Of a stretch of 64,000 nt of DNA, positions 25,414 through 37,225 are shown piece after piece. Each line of letters opens with the position of its first letter. The first letter of the stretch is position 1. The stretch is from Orbilia blumenaviensis. Taxonomy: Eukaryota > Ascomycota > Orbiliomycetes > Orbiliales > Orbiliaceae. The notes under the pieces are model-generated. The model did no database searches. It was not told the origin of the DNA and was given only the letters and a program-made list of their open reading frames with translations. The stretch lies in NCBI GenBank assembly GCA_036872755.1, contig JAVHNS010000009.1, positions 1,426,001 to 1,490,000 of the forward strand, given 5' to 3'. The position numbers and the translations under genes are program-made.

Positions 25414-28194
25414 TCAAAAGAATACTAGGTCGTCTTCTCTGAACCCTTCTTCCATCAAAATCTTCTTTGAGCTCTCCTCCATTGCGGGGGGTCCACAAAT
25501 TAGTATCAGGGTCCCCTCCCTCGGAGGCATTTCCCTTAGGAGCAGTTCTTTTCCAATCCTTCCTTTCAGGCCTTTCCATGCGCTCGAAGGTTTCGACAAA
25601 GTATGCCTATGGTGCCTCGTTAGCAACTAATCTAATTGAAATAAAATCACTGCAGCCATAGGAAAACACTTACAATATCTTACACCTCTCCCCACCAATT
25701 CTCTCAAACTCGTCGAGTTCTTCTCGGCATAGAATATCCTCTTCTTCCCTGTTGCCGTCGAACACCACACACCTTGTCTCATCTCCTTCGTCCCTAACCA
25801 CATGTCTCAACACCTGAAAGATTGGAGTGATACCACTTCCACCACAAATCATGCCAAAACTCTTAACGTGCCTTTCTTTGCCATACAACATAACTCTTCC
25901 ACGCCCGAGATACTCCAGCTTTCCTATTGGCCCCTTGACTTCGATATCATCTCCGAGTTTCAAGGCATCAAGTGCCATTGTCATCTTGCCACCAGCGAAG
26001 AGGGGCACCTCCGTTGCGAAATATACCTTAACCAGTAATTCGAGTCTGCCTTTCGTATCCCCTTCTGATATAGGGGTGTAGCTCCTTATGATAGCGTCCC
26101 CAGTTTTTTGATCTTTAAGCCGGATCATCAAGTGTTGTCCAACAGGCAACCCAAGCACCTGTTCCTCATGCTGCAACGCAAATGTATATATTCGTGTATC
26201 CCATGATATAACCTTTCTTTCTATCAGGGTTGATTTGATCCAAACCTTTGGATTGAGGAAAATCGGTGCAGTTGCATCAACTTCTCCTCCTCCACCAGAA
26301 GCGAGTGCCTTGGCTGCAGAGGGGGATAAAGTGCCGATGTGGTATTTTTCCATCATTGCCTTTGCGGTTTCGCTGTGAATGGCAAGAAATTCTTCAGAAG
26401 CGTCGGTGCCCGCCGCGGCTATAATACTTGTCGCGCCACCTGGATGATCTTGGAGATAAGGTGTGCCATTGTAAACCTCATTGTTAACCACAAACCACGG
26501 CTCTTCTGCTCCTTCGTGAGCCTTAAACTCTTCAAATTCGATGATCCTGGAAATCTTGGGGTTCACCATAGATATCGTTGAGACCTCCTCCTCAACTTTG
26601 GGGAGTGGCGTCTCATTCGGTGCAAGTTCGCCCCAATTTGCCCCCGTGAGATTGCCACCGGACTTCTTAACACGTTCCATCCACCCTCCTGGCATTAATG
26701 CTGGCTGAGTTGGGTGCTCAAAGCGTAGAATATCGCCATCACGACGAATAGCGACACGGAACCAGGGGTTGTTCATCATTCCTAGCACAGACCAATACAT
26801 GTCCCTTGGTTGGAGGTTCATACTATCGTCCATTGCTCGTAATAATAAACCATCGGAATCTGCGAGTTGCTCGGTATCAATCTCAAGAGACCAAAAGCAC
26901 CAACAATGTGAAGTATCTCGGTAACTTGCATCGAGCTTTCCACCGTACAAAGTGATATTTTCGTACTCCAGCGCCCGATATAAATCCTCTGGATAAGAAA
27001 CGCGGGCAAGAGACCATGTCTGCCCACGGTCGATCGAGAGCTCTACGCGAGAGATCTTGCGACCGCCACCAGTGTAGGCGTAGCCTCGAGTTGTATAAGT
27101 TTTCGATGATGTTGTGAGGTTGAGGGTTTCACCATGCTGTGGGTACGCTATAGCCGAATTTGTTGACAAGTCGTAGATAGCATAGCGCTCATCAGTCCAC
27201 CACGACTTATCCTGTGCGGACATTTCTGGAGTGACCATGGTCCTGTATAATCGTATTAGCCTTGTTGTTGAAGGTAACACTTCAGACCAATGACATTCGG
27301 GACTACTTACGGTAATACCCTGTTATCGTAGCTGTGGTACCAATTATCGCTAGGGCCGTCCGTTAGAATCAGTCGTTTCAACCACTTTACACTTCTCCCC
27401 CCAATCTGTCCAGGAATCACAACTCTAATTGGCCTTCCGTGGTCAGGTGCTAATGTTTCTCCATTCATTTTATGGGCCAGCATAATTCCTCTATTCGGAT
27501 CATTCACCCAGCTCAATTTTGTACTTGTCCCATAGTATCCATTCGGGAGTTTATCCGCTCCTTCCATGCATACATATTTAGCTCTTCTTGAAGGCTTCGC
27601 GAGGCGGATGATATCTGCTAACATTGGACCAGTCCATAATGCAGTTGAGACGCCGGCCGCACCCCAACTGAAACCTTTCGTCTTGCGAACCATATTTTGT
27701 TCTTTACGACGATTTCCAGCGCATACCATCGTTACAGGGATGGTGTATTGCTCAAACTCCTTGAGAACCTGTTTAAATGTTATTGTTATCGGATTTTCGA
27801 CCATTCCTTCGATCGATATCTCCCAATCTGGAATCTCTTCATCCCGAACTTGTGGAACTGCGCCATGGTTCCGGACATAGAAAAGCTCCGTGGGTGTGAT
27901 AAATCCAGAGTCAAAGAGGTCCGTTAAAGGTGCTTCAACGTTGAAAGGATGTACACCAGTCAGTCGGATCAGACGTGGGTCACGGGGAATCCAGGAGTCT
28001 GGTGTATCTTTGTCGATAGGGAGAGGCGCGATTTTTGCAGATATCGGAGGGAGGGGAAAGCTGTATTGAAGTTCTGAAGATATTGATGCAGGCGGCGAGG
28101 GAGGAAAAGTTGTATCCTGTACAAGGAGGCTGGCTTCTAACTGAAGCTTGCTTAGAGGATGTGTTGAGGTTGCTGTTCTTGTGACGGTCGTCAT
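25414..28194 (-). CDS. niaD: Assimilatory nitrate reductase [NAD(P)H]
   Basis: Cytosolic molybdenum-heme-FAD enzyme reducing nitrate to nitrite. Exons on the minus strand 27311-28194, 25674-27242 and 25414-25606 join in phase to 881 residues. Residues 1 to about 480 are the molybdopterin and dimerisation domains, with the molybdenum ligand Cys in VCAGNRRKEQN at about residue 158. A cytochrome b5 domain follows with the heme ligand His of HPGG near 561 and a second His near 584. The FAD domain carries RSYTP near 680, and the NAD(P)H domain carries GGSGITP near 761 and CGPPAM close to the C-terminus. Introns are GTAAGT-type. The partner niiA lies immediately downstream in the same orientation. 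No nitrate transporter or molybdenum-cofactor gene is adjacent within this window. Confidence 0.97.
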
Positions 28195-28320
28195 GGTTAT
28201 AATTTGTTGGAGAAAAGTCTCCGTTGGGTCTTTAATTGGCTATCAGAGTGTCTTAATGGAGAGTCTATTGCTTTATCACAGCCGACGGTCCGAACGCCAG
28301 GAGATAATACTAGCTAGCGG
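28195..28320 (-). promoter_or_regulatory. niaD proximal promoter with three GATA-factor motifs
   Basis: Within 120 bases upstream of the niaD ATG lie HGATAR motifs at 28240-28245 (TGATAG, minus), 28273-28278 (TGATAA, minus) and 28302-28307 (AGATAA, plus). A near match to the NirA octamer with one extra base (CTCCGTTGG) is at about 28219-28227. Tight clustering next to the start suggests AreA-type control; binding is not shown. Confidence 0.55.
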
Positions 28321-30133
28321 CTTGCTACAATGCAAATGGCTGGATCTAAAAATCAATCGATTGAATGCTTGGGGAAGGGTTATGACTAAATGGAAGTCCA
28401 AGTGGAAAAAGTTGATAGGACACTTGAAATATAAAATGCTAGAGTGTACCATCTGCGAGGCCTAGCCATGGCTATCCGGCCAGCCCTGGGGATCCCACCT
28501 TGGGATGCCGGATTCATTAGCGATTTGCAACAGCTCCGGCAGTTCCTCTCGAGCTCGGCCGGGGGCGATGTGATCCTAGACAGGTTGGATCTCCGGTCAT
28601 AGCCCGCGGGGCTTCATTCCTCAACCGGAATACTGCCTTCAACCTCCATATAACCCAGCTAATGTATCACAGCATATCTCAATCAAATTTTAGATCGCAT
28701 CTTACGGTGCCATTGCAGACCTTAGGGCGCACAAATATTGAAATGAGCCTATAGAATCACTTTCTCCTAGTTGACTTTCCAACGGCGTGTTTACGGAATA
28801 TCCTCTTTATGGTTTGCTGTTCTATAGCTATGATGCCATCGGACTCGATAGAAACTTTGGCCCTTGACCTTCGTATCCCACTGACGCACAGCATATGCAT
28901 ACGGTCTAGGAGTTTTCGAGGGCAACAAACCATAGTTGTGGTATTCGTAGTCTCGAACTTTTCGAAATTTTCTCTTATCTTTAGGCGCAGTTTCGATCCC
29001 GATCTAACAGGTTATTGTAATGTTTCTTCGCCTCGGAAAAAGTCTGCGTGGGAGTCCCCCACGCAGACAGCGCGGCGCAGTTCCCTTATCAGTCCCACCA
29101 TGGCCATGTCATTGGAAAACTTCTGACCAAGAGAAAAGAAAAAGTCCACGTATAAGCTGGGAAATGTGTTGTATACTTATTAACCTATTTAAGATCGAGG
29201 TCGAAAGAAGGTTTAATTTGGGTTTCCGGGTTATTTAGAGGATAACATAGATTGCATCGCGTGCCTGTCAGTGCCCTGCACAGGAGCGGAGTTTTACGTA
29301 AAAAGTTTGGAAGTTTGCCTTCGATACTACCAGTTTTCATAGATCATGCCAAATTACCAGGACCGTCGCATACCGAGCCATCTGGGCGACCGACCGAACA
29401 TAGCTCGCTCGGTTCCTTCCGTATTAACGTACCGCTGGCTGGTCCGCGGCGCTCGTATGTATATTAATGGGTTGTTCACATATTGTATGCAACTTATTCT
29501 TTGCACATGAAAAAGTTACAAATTTAAATGGTCCCGGAAATTTTTGATGGACTAAAAATCTGTCCCTAGTAGGTTTAGTGAGTGAATCTTGGAGCTTGAA
29601 GCCTTCGAGTTTGGAAATCGAGCGCTCTAGGATATTGATTTAGAACCACGTAGGAGATCGTGCACAACACATTCGAATCGACTTGAAATACGTACTGTGT
29701 AACGCATAACGGAGGTGAACAAATGAGCAATATATGTACATAAACGGTCAGCGCCAGATGGCGAGCTGAATAAGTGATTCTGGCCTCGATATCTGCTCAA
29801 GTTAGCTCTCGTCTGAGATACTTGTCCACTATAATTATATACTATTCAATCGCACACGATTTAAATTTCTCGCTTGGCTGATGGCTAGCGCTAGATCTAT
29901 AGAGCCATTGCTGTGACCATGGTTATGGTCATGAGCTTGAAATTATATAGTCTAATATCATATGGCATTGATACCGCGACCAATCCGTCGTATTAATATT
30001 GATACCCACCGCGCGCGTGTACCATTCCGCAAGGCCGCAGACTGGTAAATCGGTATCCACACTTTAGCACCAGCAGCCCTATAATATATGCAAAGATCTC
30101 GCGGAATCAACACCAAAAGCCCATTAGCCGATA
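28321..30133. other. 1.8 kb spacer with a strong hairpin
   Basis: Holds the distal niaD promoter and the promoter of the secreted protein at 30134. The region 28460-28620 is locally more GC-rich. The only strong structure is the inverted repeat at 29042-29068, listed separately. No supported gene. Confidence 0.55.
29042..29068. repeat. Perfect inverted repeat: 11-bp arms, 5-nt loop
   Basis: GTCTGCGTGGG at 29042-29052 and its exact complement CCCACGCAGAC at 29058-29068 flank a 5-base loop. The stem is GC-rich. It is not followed by a T run, and no gene ends nearby, so a terminator role is unlikely. Confidence 0.85.
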
Positions 30134-30898
30134 ATGATACCGCAGTATTGCACCTTTATTTTCGCTCTCATTACTATCTTCTGTCCCCTAAGTTATAGCC
30201 TTCTCCCCGTAGAATGCAATGGATTCTCCGAACCACCCCCTGATCCAAGCAGCACAGCCTTTACTCGCAACCTCGACAACTACCTCGGGATCATCTCTAG
30301 TACTGTGGTCTTCACCAAATTATATAACGGCATTTACGCCGATATGAAGTTTCTCTACGATATACTTTCATACATTTACAATCCTGAAACTGCTGGTCCG
30401 ACCAATACTCTCCCCGTAGTAGCCCCCACCGACCTCTACGAATTTGTCGTAGGGCTCAAACTCCACTGCTTCGGATCACCCATCAATTTAGCCAGAACTT
30501 TAATTCAAGTCGACGAAGTGGAGATCCAGCTTCCTGCTCCGTTACCAGAATCCGCATCGACCGCCGATTCTAACCCTTTGTCTCTTGAAGAGGAAGAACC
30601 TAATAGCGTCCGCCGATTCCAGTACCTGAATGATGACATCGCGACGGATTTAATCGGACGAATAGGGACATTAACTTATCAATATGATCAGATATTACTG
30701 GTCGCAGAGCAAGAATGGCCCCCCCAACAAGTACAGATGATTCGAAAGTTCAAAGCTGCATACGAGGCTTTTCGAAACGGAATGATTATAATCGTACGCA
30801 AGCTAAAGTATGCTGGCATGAGTCTTGACATGCGGCAGCGAGAATTATCCACAGAGGAACTAAGGGCCATAGTGGCAGATCCGGATGCTGTGTATTAA
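30134..30898 (+). CDS. Secreted protein of unknown family (paralogue A), 254 residues
   Basis: Intronless gene I do not recognise. Residues 1 to about 22 form a signal peptide. The mature part has an early Cys (28) and a core LYEFVVGLKLHC with Cys 112, followed by SPINLARTL and an EVEI stretch. An acidic, proline-rich linker (about 130-158) precedes a motif RRFQYLND and a long helical C-terminal half. The same order of features occurs in the genes at 37787 and 58337 and in a decayed copy at 59570. Apart from Cys in the signal peptide, only these two cysteines are seen, so one disulfide is possible. It might be a secreted effector-like or cell-surface protein; that is speculation. Confidence 0.75.
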   Translation: MIPQYCTFIFALITIFCPLSYSLLPVECNGFSEPPPDPSSTAFTRNLDNYLGIISSTVVFTKLYNGIYADMKFLYDILSYIYNPETAGPTNTLPVVAPTDLYEFVVGLKLHCFGSPINLARTLIQVDEVEIQLPAPLPESASTADSNPLSLEEEEPNSVRRFQYLNDDIATDLIGRIGTLTYQYDQILLVAEQEWPPQQVQMIRKFKAAYEAFRNGMIIIVRKLKYAGMSLDMRQRELSTEELRAIVADPDAVY

Positions 30899-32516
30899 CT
30901 AAGTATTATATGATGCACCATGGTTTTGGTGGTTCGCGACGATATGCCGCATTCTTAATACGTTTTCCGAACCGGAGAATTAAGCTAGCAAGAGGGAAAC
31001 ATTGCAGTAGAACCGACATGGGTAAGATTTGCCAAGCTAGATCAAAAGTATGACCATGATCAGTCGATGTGGAGGGAGTTCTGGATCGAGGAAACCGACG
31101 GGTTCGTGCTGCATCGGTAAGGTCAGCCGAAATGGATCAGCAAGAGCTCGAATGTTGAGCTGGACACCTGCGCTAATGTTAACCAACTGCAGTGGCACAC
31201 GGATAAAGATACTGAGCTGAGGAATGGTCTAGATACAGGTGATGCAGTCCGGAGTCCACCAAGTATGCAGTTTTCTGCAGGAGTGTAAGCTATCGATACG
31301 TTGCAGCGGTTTACCCGGAAGTTTCAATTGCAATCAGTTGGATTGATATCATGATTCAATTCAAGACCTTGTATAACTTGTAATTATAATGGCTATAATC
31401 TTTCAACACAATCGATTGTTTTACTCGGTTGAGGGCTTGTGCTGGGATGTATTGGGATCCGCACTGCCTCTCCCAGATTCGGCCGGGTTTCCCAGAGCGG
31501 TAACACTGACAGGGCTGTGCGAACAAACGCTACCCCTCAACACAGATCTGTGACGCCTTCGAAACAGCAACACCGTCAAATCCCCCTTTGCCGTCTCTTT
31601 GCGCTCTCCATTATAGATTTTTGTTTCTTGTAAAGCAGATATCATCAAATTATCGATCCATAATCAGGCCACTTAGTTTTGCATTCCTGAAGATTCATAA
31701 CAATCACTACGTATGCCTCGAAACAAAAACGATTTTGAAGCGTTTTCTGCTCGTTAGGGCTTCCCATGTGTCTCTTTCGTGGCGGGAGCAGTGCTCCGAA
31801 GTTGGCGAGGTCAAGGGCCCCGTCAGATCTTTGCTCTCGGGTCCACTTTCCCAGCGCTTGTGGTTTCGCCAGGACCAGCCATTCTTTCTTGGACATGTAA
31901 CTTGGCATTAGCTTAGCAGCAAGAAACAGTTTGGGGCCTCTCCTGGCACCACAGGGAGCAAATAGGGTAGCAAGGGCACCACGGGTTTGGATTTGCGACT
32001 GAGGGCATGCATATCCCACCCGGCAGTGCCCCATAGGTAAAGCATCACGTTTAGGGAATTCATTTTTATAGTTGCCTCTCCCTGTCTCCCTTTTCATTCT
32101 CTTCTCCCTTTCCTCCTCTTTTCCCTCCTAAATGCTCTTACCTTTTGTTTTTCTTAAACATTAAGACACCTCAATTTGCTGCAAGATCTTCGGTCTTCCG
32201 GCTTTCCACTCATTTGGCCAATAACCTGTCGACTTGGGCTTAAAGACAACACAAACGCTCCTTTGCAAATAAGCGCCGGTCGCTGCGACAAAAATAACTT
32301 TCCAACTATCGTTCACGGCCTTTGGTATATCAGACTGGTTCTGGTCAAAATAAGACTCAAAAGTTACAAAAATCAGAATAAGTGAGAACATAAAGACTAT
32401 CAAGGGACAGCAGACGAGTACGAAAAGGGGGACCGGAGTTGTACGATTTGGGTCTGGTGAAAATATCCAACACTTCGCAACACAGAACAAGATTTTTGAA
32501 TTCGAAACCCTTCAAG
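30899..32516. other. 1.6 kb spacer without a recognised gene
   Basis: Between two plus-strand genes. A 150-codon minus frame at 31645-32097 looks like chance (no family, mixed composition). The 32040-32160 part is rich in C and T, like a fungal core promoter, and would serve the gene at 32517. Confidence 0.55.
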
Positions 32517-33927
32517 ATGAGAGGCTATACAGGCGCCGGAGTTCTCCTTTCCCTTGTGGCTACGGCTCTCGCCGACCCTTTCTCCTCCACTGTCGATATG
32601 GACTCCAATATCTCTCCATTAAACGCAAGGGGTGAAGATGGCACAGTGCTGGGAGCAATGTCAAACCTTCACAAACGCGAACGCGAATCCCTCTACTCGT
32701 TGATGAAGCGAAGCTTCTCAGAAATGGACGCTGGGCATCTCTCTGTCGTTATCCCTCGACAAATCGACAGCATTCCCACCGACCCTAAAACTGGTAACAC
32801 GGGAACCAGCAACTTTAATGTAGAGGAATGGGATCAACAAGTTGAATTTGCTTGTGCAGAGGCTTTGAAGCTACTCCCAGCTGTTATAACCAAAGTGATG
32901 GACCCGGCTGGTGTGGCTGTGTGTTACAACATCCCTTTCTATAACAGCACCAGTGGCGCCTTCGCATCAGATATCCGACTGTATAAAATTGCCAATGGAA
33001 CCCGGGAATGGGAGAACCCGACTACAAAAATATCGCTAAGTGTGGAATATGATGGGGCGACAGTAAGGCTAGCTAATGCGCGTGCCGCAGCAGCTGGACA
33101 AAATAAGGTCGCGTCTGCAAAGGAAGTAGCCGCGGGTAATTTGAGACTAAAGGCAGTTAAGGGTGGGACTATGGAAAAGGCTGGAAAAGTACTAGACAAG
33201 GCCGTGACAACCCAAAAGGCAGCAGCGCAGAAAACCTCATCAGCAGCAGCAAAAAAACCCTCGGCAGCATCTAGTGCTGCGAAGCCAGCATCCAGTGCTG
33301 CAAAGCCAGTTTCAAGTGCTGCAAAACCAGTATCTAGTTCGGCAGCTGCAGCGAAGGCAGCCAAGACCCCATCAGCCGCTGCACTGAAAAAGCGAATGGG
33401 GGGCATGACGATGAGCAACAGGATCGAAGGCGAGGGATCGGATAGTGATGACGACTTCGAAATTAAGCTTTTGCAAACAATGCGGTTTGTTGGCCAAGTT
33501 AATCCCAGTGTCATGAGGAACCAAACGATCGCTAAAAACCCGTAAGTAGCCACTCCATCAATAGTAAAGTGATGGTGTTACTAACTTCTACAACAGGAGC
33601 ATCATGAAACTTGTTCTTACCCCTTCCCTCAAGCTCATTGGTGTCACACCAGAGGGCAACATGAACGCTTCCGTCGCCGCCGCTCAGATCCAATATATGA
33701 CTGGTGCTTTTTCCAGCATCATCACTCCAACACCCGAGCCAGCACCATTTGTTCTTCCTGGCGTTTACATTTCCATCTTCCCACTTGGTCTTTACCTTTG
33801 CACTGTCTACACCATCCTCTTCGTTCTCATTGTCGGATGGGGCACCGTGGAGAGATATCTCTTTAGAATGTCTTTCAGAAAGAGGTCGGCTATGATGAAC
33901 GGACAAGACGGGTTTGGAAAGATCTAA
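32517..33927 (+). CDS. Predicted type I membrane protein of unknown function, 451 residues
   Basis: Exons 32517-33541 and 33597-33927 join in phase. The start at 32517 opens a signal peptide (MRGYTGAGVLL to ALAD, about 20 residues); an ATG 26 codons upstream would bury it. The extracytoplasmic part has N-glycosylation sequons and a conserved-looking segment AVCYNIPFYNSTSGAF. A low-complexity tract of AKP, SSA and lysine-rich repeats runs from about residue 230 to 295, then an acidic patch (SDSDDDFEI). The second exon ends in one membrane helix (PLGLYLCTVYTILFVLIVGW) and a short basic cytosolic tail. Similar architecture exists in many filamentous ascomycetes as hypothetical proteins, by my recollection. 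No enzymatic motif is visible. Confidence 0.75.
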
Positions 33928-34648
33928 GACGCCCTAAAACCCTCCAGATTTCACGGGATAGTTCTACTGTAAAGAGGCGGATAGGTCTTTGTTATTATCA
34001 TGTTTTTTCTGTTTCTTTTGTTTATTTTGCCAAAGCAGTTTTCCTTATTTTCCTCTTTCCTATCTACATCATTGTAGATGAGGGACTTCGCCGGTGTCAT
34101 TTTCATTCCTTGTTTCGTCCAAAGCAGGTTGTACTGTATATTCCCCCCTCCATGAAAAAGAACAGGAGTTATTTACCAAAACCATATATATATGGAACGA
34201 CGTTACGAATAGACTATGCCAAATTACTTTTCTCTCACTCGGTAGTCTTTCTCGTATACATATGGTATTTACTCTACAATACAATATATAATCGTAATTT
34301 TTAATCAACCTCAATAACCTAAACTTCTAAGTGTCTGGTATGCATATTGAGGTTCTGGTTGTTACGAAGCAGCGGCTTTGCCGTATGAGTATTATGAGTC
34401 CGGTCAGGTTTCGCTCAGCCTTTGAGGACTAGATACGGGGCTAATTTTGAACATAGCTTGAGGAAACTTGAAAGATACCGCCCGGATGCTTCGGGTAGCT
34501 ACGTAGAAAAGCGCTATTCTCATACTTCAATAATAATTCCAGTCAGAATCCATCACATTCTAATTTGTGGCTACAAGACCAAGTTAATCGAGCAGTCATC
34601 GATACGAACCACCAGGGCCGAAATCGCCTCTACACATGGTAATAGACC
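33928..34648. other. 0.7 kb spacer between convergent 3' ends
   Basis: Terminal region of the membrane protein gene and of the truncated transporter. T-rich stretches near 33990-34060 could hold polyadenylation signals. Nothing else is supported. Confidence 0.5.
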
Positions 34649-35591
34649 CTAGGCTAACTCTTTATTCTCTATATGCTGCACCATAGCCGGGTCTTTCTCT
34701 ATGGCGATTCTTGCTCCTTCCGGGTCTTTCATGGCATGAGGAACTAGCTGGTCGCCAAAAAGTTCGTCCATCTGCTCAAGAGTTTTTCCCTTCGTCTCTG
34801 GGTAGAATACGACATAACAGGTGACGGCCACGACATTGAAGACAAAAAATACATAAAAATAACGGAAGCCAATATTTTGTAACGCGGTGGGCGAGAATTG
34901 TGCAAAAATGAGGTTCAGGGTCCAGTTCGTGAATGTAGTAATTGCGTTGCCCAATGCACAGACTTCAACTGGGAAGATCTCAGCAGGGTATACCCAGGAA
35001 ATGATACCAAGAGGAGTGTAGAAAAGGGAGAAAACGAAATTCATGGCGACCATAGAGCGGGCCTGGGCGCGATTAGTTGGGTCGAGGTGTTGGGCTTGAG
35101 CGGCATTAACAACGAGGGCTGCGGCGAGCCCAACGGCGGAAATAATGAGAGGCTTGATACGGCCGAAGCGATCAAGAAGCCAAAGACCGATGGAGCAGTA
35201 AACAATTGAGAGTGCGCCACTAATACCGATGATCATCAGTGCTGTCTGGTTTTGAATATCGAGAATCCTGTATATTTGTAGCCCATCTGTGGTTGGTTAG
35301 CTCGACTATCTAGTTTTCCGTTGTAGCTGAGCAAAGTACTTCTAAAAATGCCCATCAGCTGTGCAGAGTTTATAGAACTCACAGTAGTTGATAACGTTGA
35401 TTCCAGACAGCGGGCCAAAAGCCTGAACACCGCACCCCAAGACTAACCTCCTGCGCCATGAAGGTTTAGTAAGTATTTTCTTCCACGAAGTATTTCCCGC
35501 AGCTCTGTCTGCAGCGATGACATCTCTAATCTCGCGGAACTCAAGCTCAATTTCGTTATCGTTTGTGCCATTTCCACGAAGCCTTTTATTC
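34649..35591 (-). pseudogene. MFS sugar transporter, 5' half missing
   Basis: C-terminal half of a sugar porter (SP) family transporter. Two exons can be read on the minus strand: 35383-35591 (from a TTCTCACAG acceptor) and 34649-35286. They join in phase across a GTGAGT intron, giving SGINVINYYGLQIY, then LLDRFGRIKPL, PAEIFPVEVCALGNA and PETKGKTLEQMDELF, all typical of transmembrane segments 7-12 and the C-terminal signature. The first six helices, including the PESPRWL-type motif, should lie upstream, but the sequence there has stops and then runs into the Zn2Cys6 gene ending at 35699. The retained part has no internal stop or frameshift, so the loss may be recent, or a shortened product may be made. 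Confidence 0.8.
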
Positions 35592-35698
35592 CTGTGAGAA
35601 TTTCACCATCCACTTATCAAACCGATGGGTGTTATTCGAGCCAGACCTAACGCAACTTCTTAAGAAGACATTTAGGCGGTTGATCTGCAATCCGTTTA

Positions 35699-37225
35699 TT
35701 AGAAGGTTTCGTGGGCCAAAAAAAAACTAAGAGGGTAGTAATCGTATGAACTGACCATGAGCTCAACACTAGGCCAGTATCTCTGTAACTTGACCATGTA
35801 CTCTAAATTCGACTCAAGCCTAGCTTGTGTATCTGCTAGTTCGCTTACATCTCCAAACATGTAGTTATGGAGAAGTACTGACGATGAAACTATGGTAATG
35901 TGTGCGTTGATGTTATGCAATGCTTCGGCTTCAGGCCACTCGCGCACTATTCGTAAAATATCGCAGAACCTTCGGGCATGTAGCTTGCATTGTTCAGCGT
36001 ATGCCGCGCCATTCCTGGTGGAAGGTCGGCTTTTATCTAGGTACTGGTAGAACAGAACCATATAGTAATATTGGTATCCGAGATGAAATCCCGTGAAAAG
36101 TCTTCCGGTACCGCGGCGGGCATGTCTGGCTATATTTTCAGCGGAAAAAACCAGCTCCGGTCCGAGCCTTCCCTCAAACGCAAGTAGTCGCGCTGCTAAC
36201 CCATGGACTGTATTTTCGATAAACTCCTCGTCCCATTGCGTTGTGGCGACCAAATACCGGAGAAGGTCTTGTATTTCCTTGTAGAGCTCGATCATGCCTA
36301 CCATATGACTCCAGATCCCTGCCTTCCATGATATATCAGGGATATCCTTTTCACCGGGCTGTAACTCGAGAAATGTGATTTCTTCCAAAGGCAGCCGTGG
36401 TTGGTTTTCGCCCACCTGGAGCTGGCGGGCCAAGCTTCCACCACCGCTTGACCAGACGTCAACAATGAAACATGTCCACCATATACGCCTTTTGATTTCC
36501 TTGGTGATACCATCATCTACTTCATTGCCTGAGACTAAATCAAGCATCTGTGCCATCCGAATCGCAAGAGCTGTTTGCACTAGTCAGTCTTGGGCGTGTT
36601 CGATAAAAGCCTGGAATACAACCGGTGGTTAGCACCATAATACAGAGACTCTGCTCTTGAATCCCCCCCAGCTAGACATATATTGGCGATGACGATGGCT
36701 GTCTGAACGTTTTCAATGCAGACGCTTTCGAGTTCCGCCTTAAAACATTTTTTTGAAGCCTCTGCGTAGGCAGGGCCATGAGCCCGAACCTCAGGATCTT
36801 CAGAGAATCTAGGCCCAGTGTTAGTTTGAAGGTCTGATGTTATATTCCGCTATATTACTATACCGGGCGGATATGGCTATCAAACTCAAGAGAACAGTCC
36901 GCGAGACTGTTCCATCGCGGACGCTGGCCTTGAGTGTTGGTTCATGGAATAGAATGTGCGGCTTGTCGTGCATGTAATCAAAGTAGAGGTCTACAAGATG
37001 CAATACCTCCGCCGAGTAAGGATGCTTGACGGCGTCTATCACAGCTTCGGCCGAGGAAGGCGAATGGGCTATCCGCTGGTGGCTAATATCGCGGATAACT
37101 ACCTGCGAACATGATTGACCCCTTTGGTGGCATTGTTTACAAGGGCCGTTCGAATAACCCGGAGTACATTTTCGCTTACCAGTCCGGCATTGTACGCAGG
37201 CTGTGCTATTCCTCATTATATACAA
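35699..37225 (-). CDS. Zn2Cys6 transcription factor with fungal-specific regulatory domain
   Basis: Nuclear DNA-binding regulator. Exons on the minus strand 36864-37225, 36636-36808 and 35699-36570 join in phase to 468 residues. The zinc cluster lies at the N-terminus: C-x2-C-x6-C-x8-C-x2-C-x6-C, beginning CVQCRTGKRKC. The fungal trans domain follows, with ALAIRMAQMLDLV and KEIKRRIWWTCFIVDVW as its typical motifs. The second intron uses a weak GTGCTA donor; reading through it instead brings an in-frame stop, so the junction deserves a check. Two start codons are possible (37225 or 37216). It lies just upstream of the truncated sugar transporter in the same orientation, which suggests a former regulator-transporter pair; the target is unknown. 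Confidence 0.82.

Noticed and set aside
25802..26581. Plus-strand frames antisense to niaD
   Set aside because: Shadow frames of a conserved coding exon.
31645..32097. 150-codon minus frame
   Set aside because: Mixed composition without any domain; the region also reads on the plus strand, and it overlaps the probable promoter of 32517.
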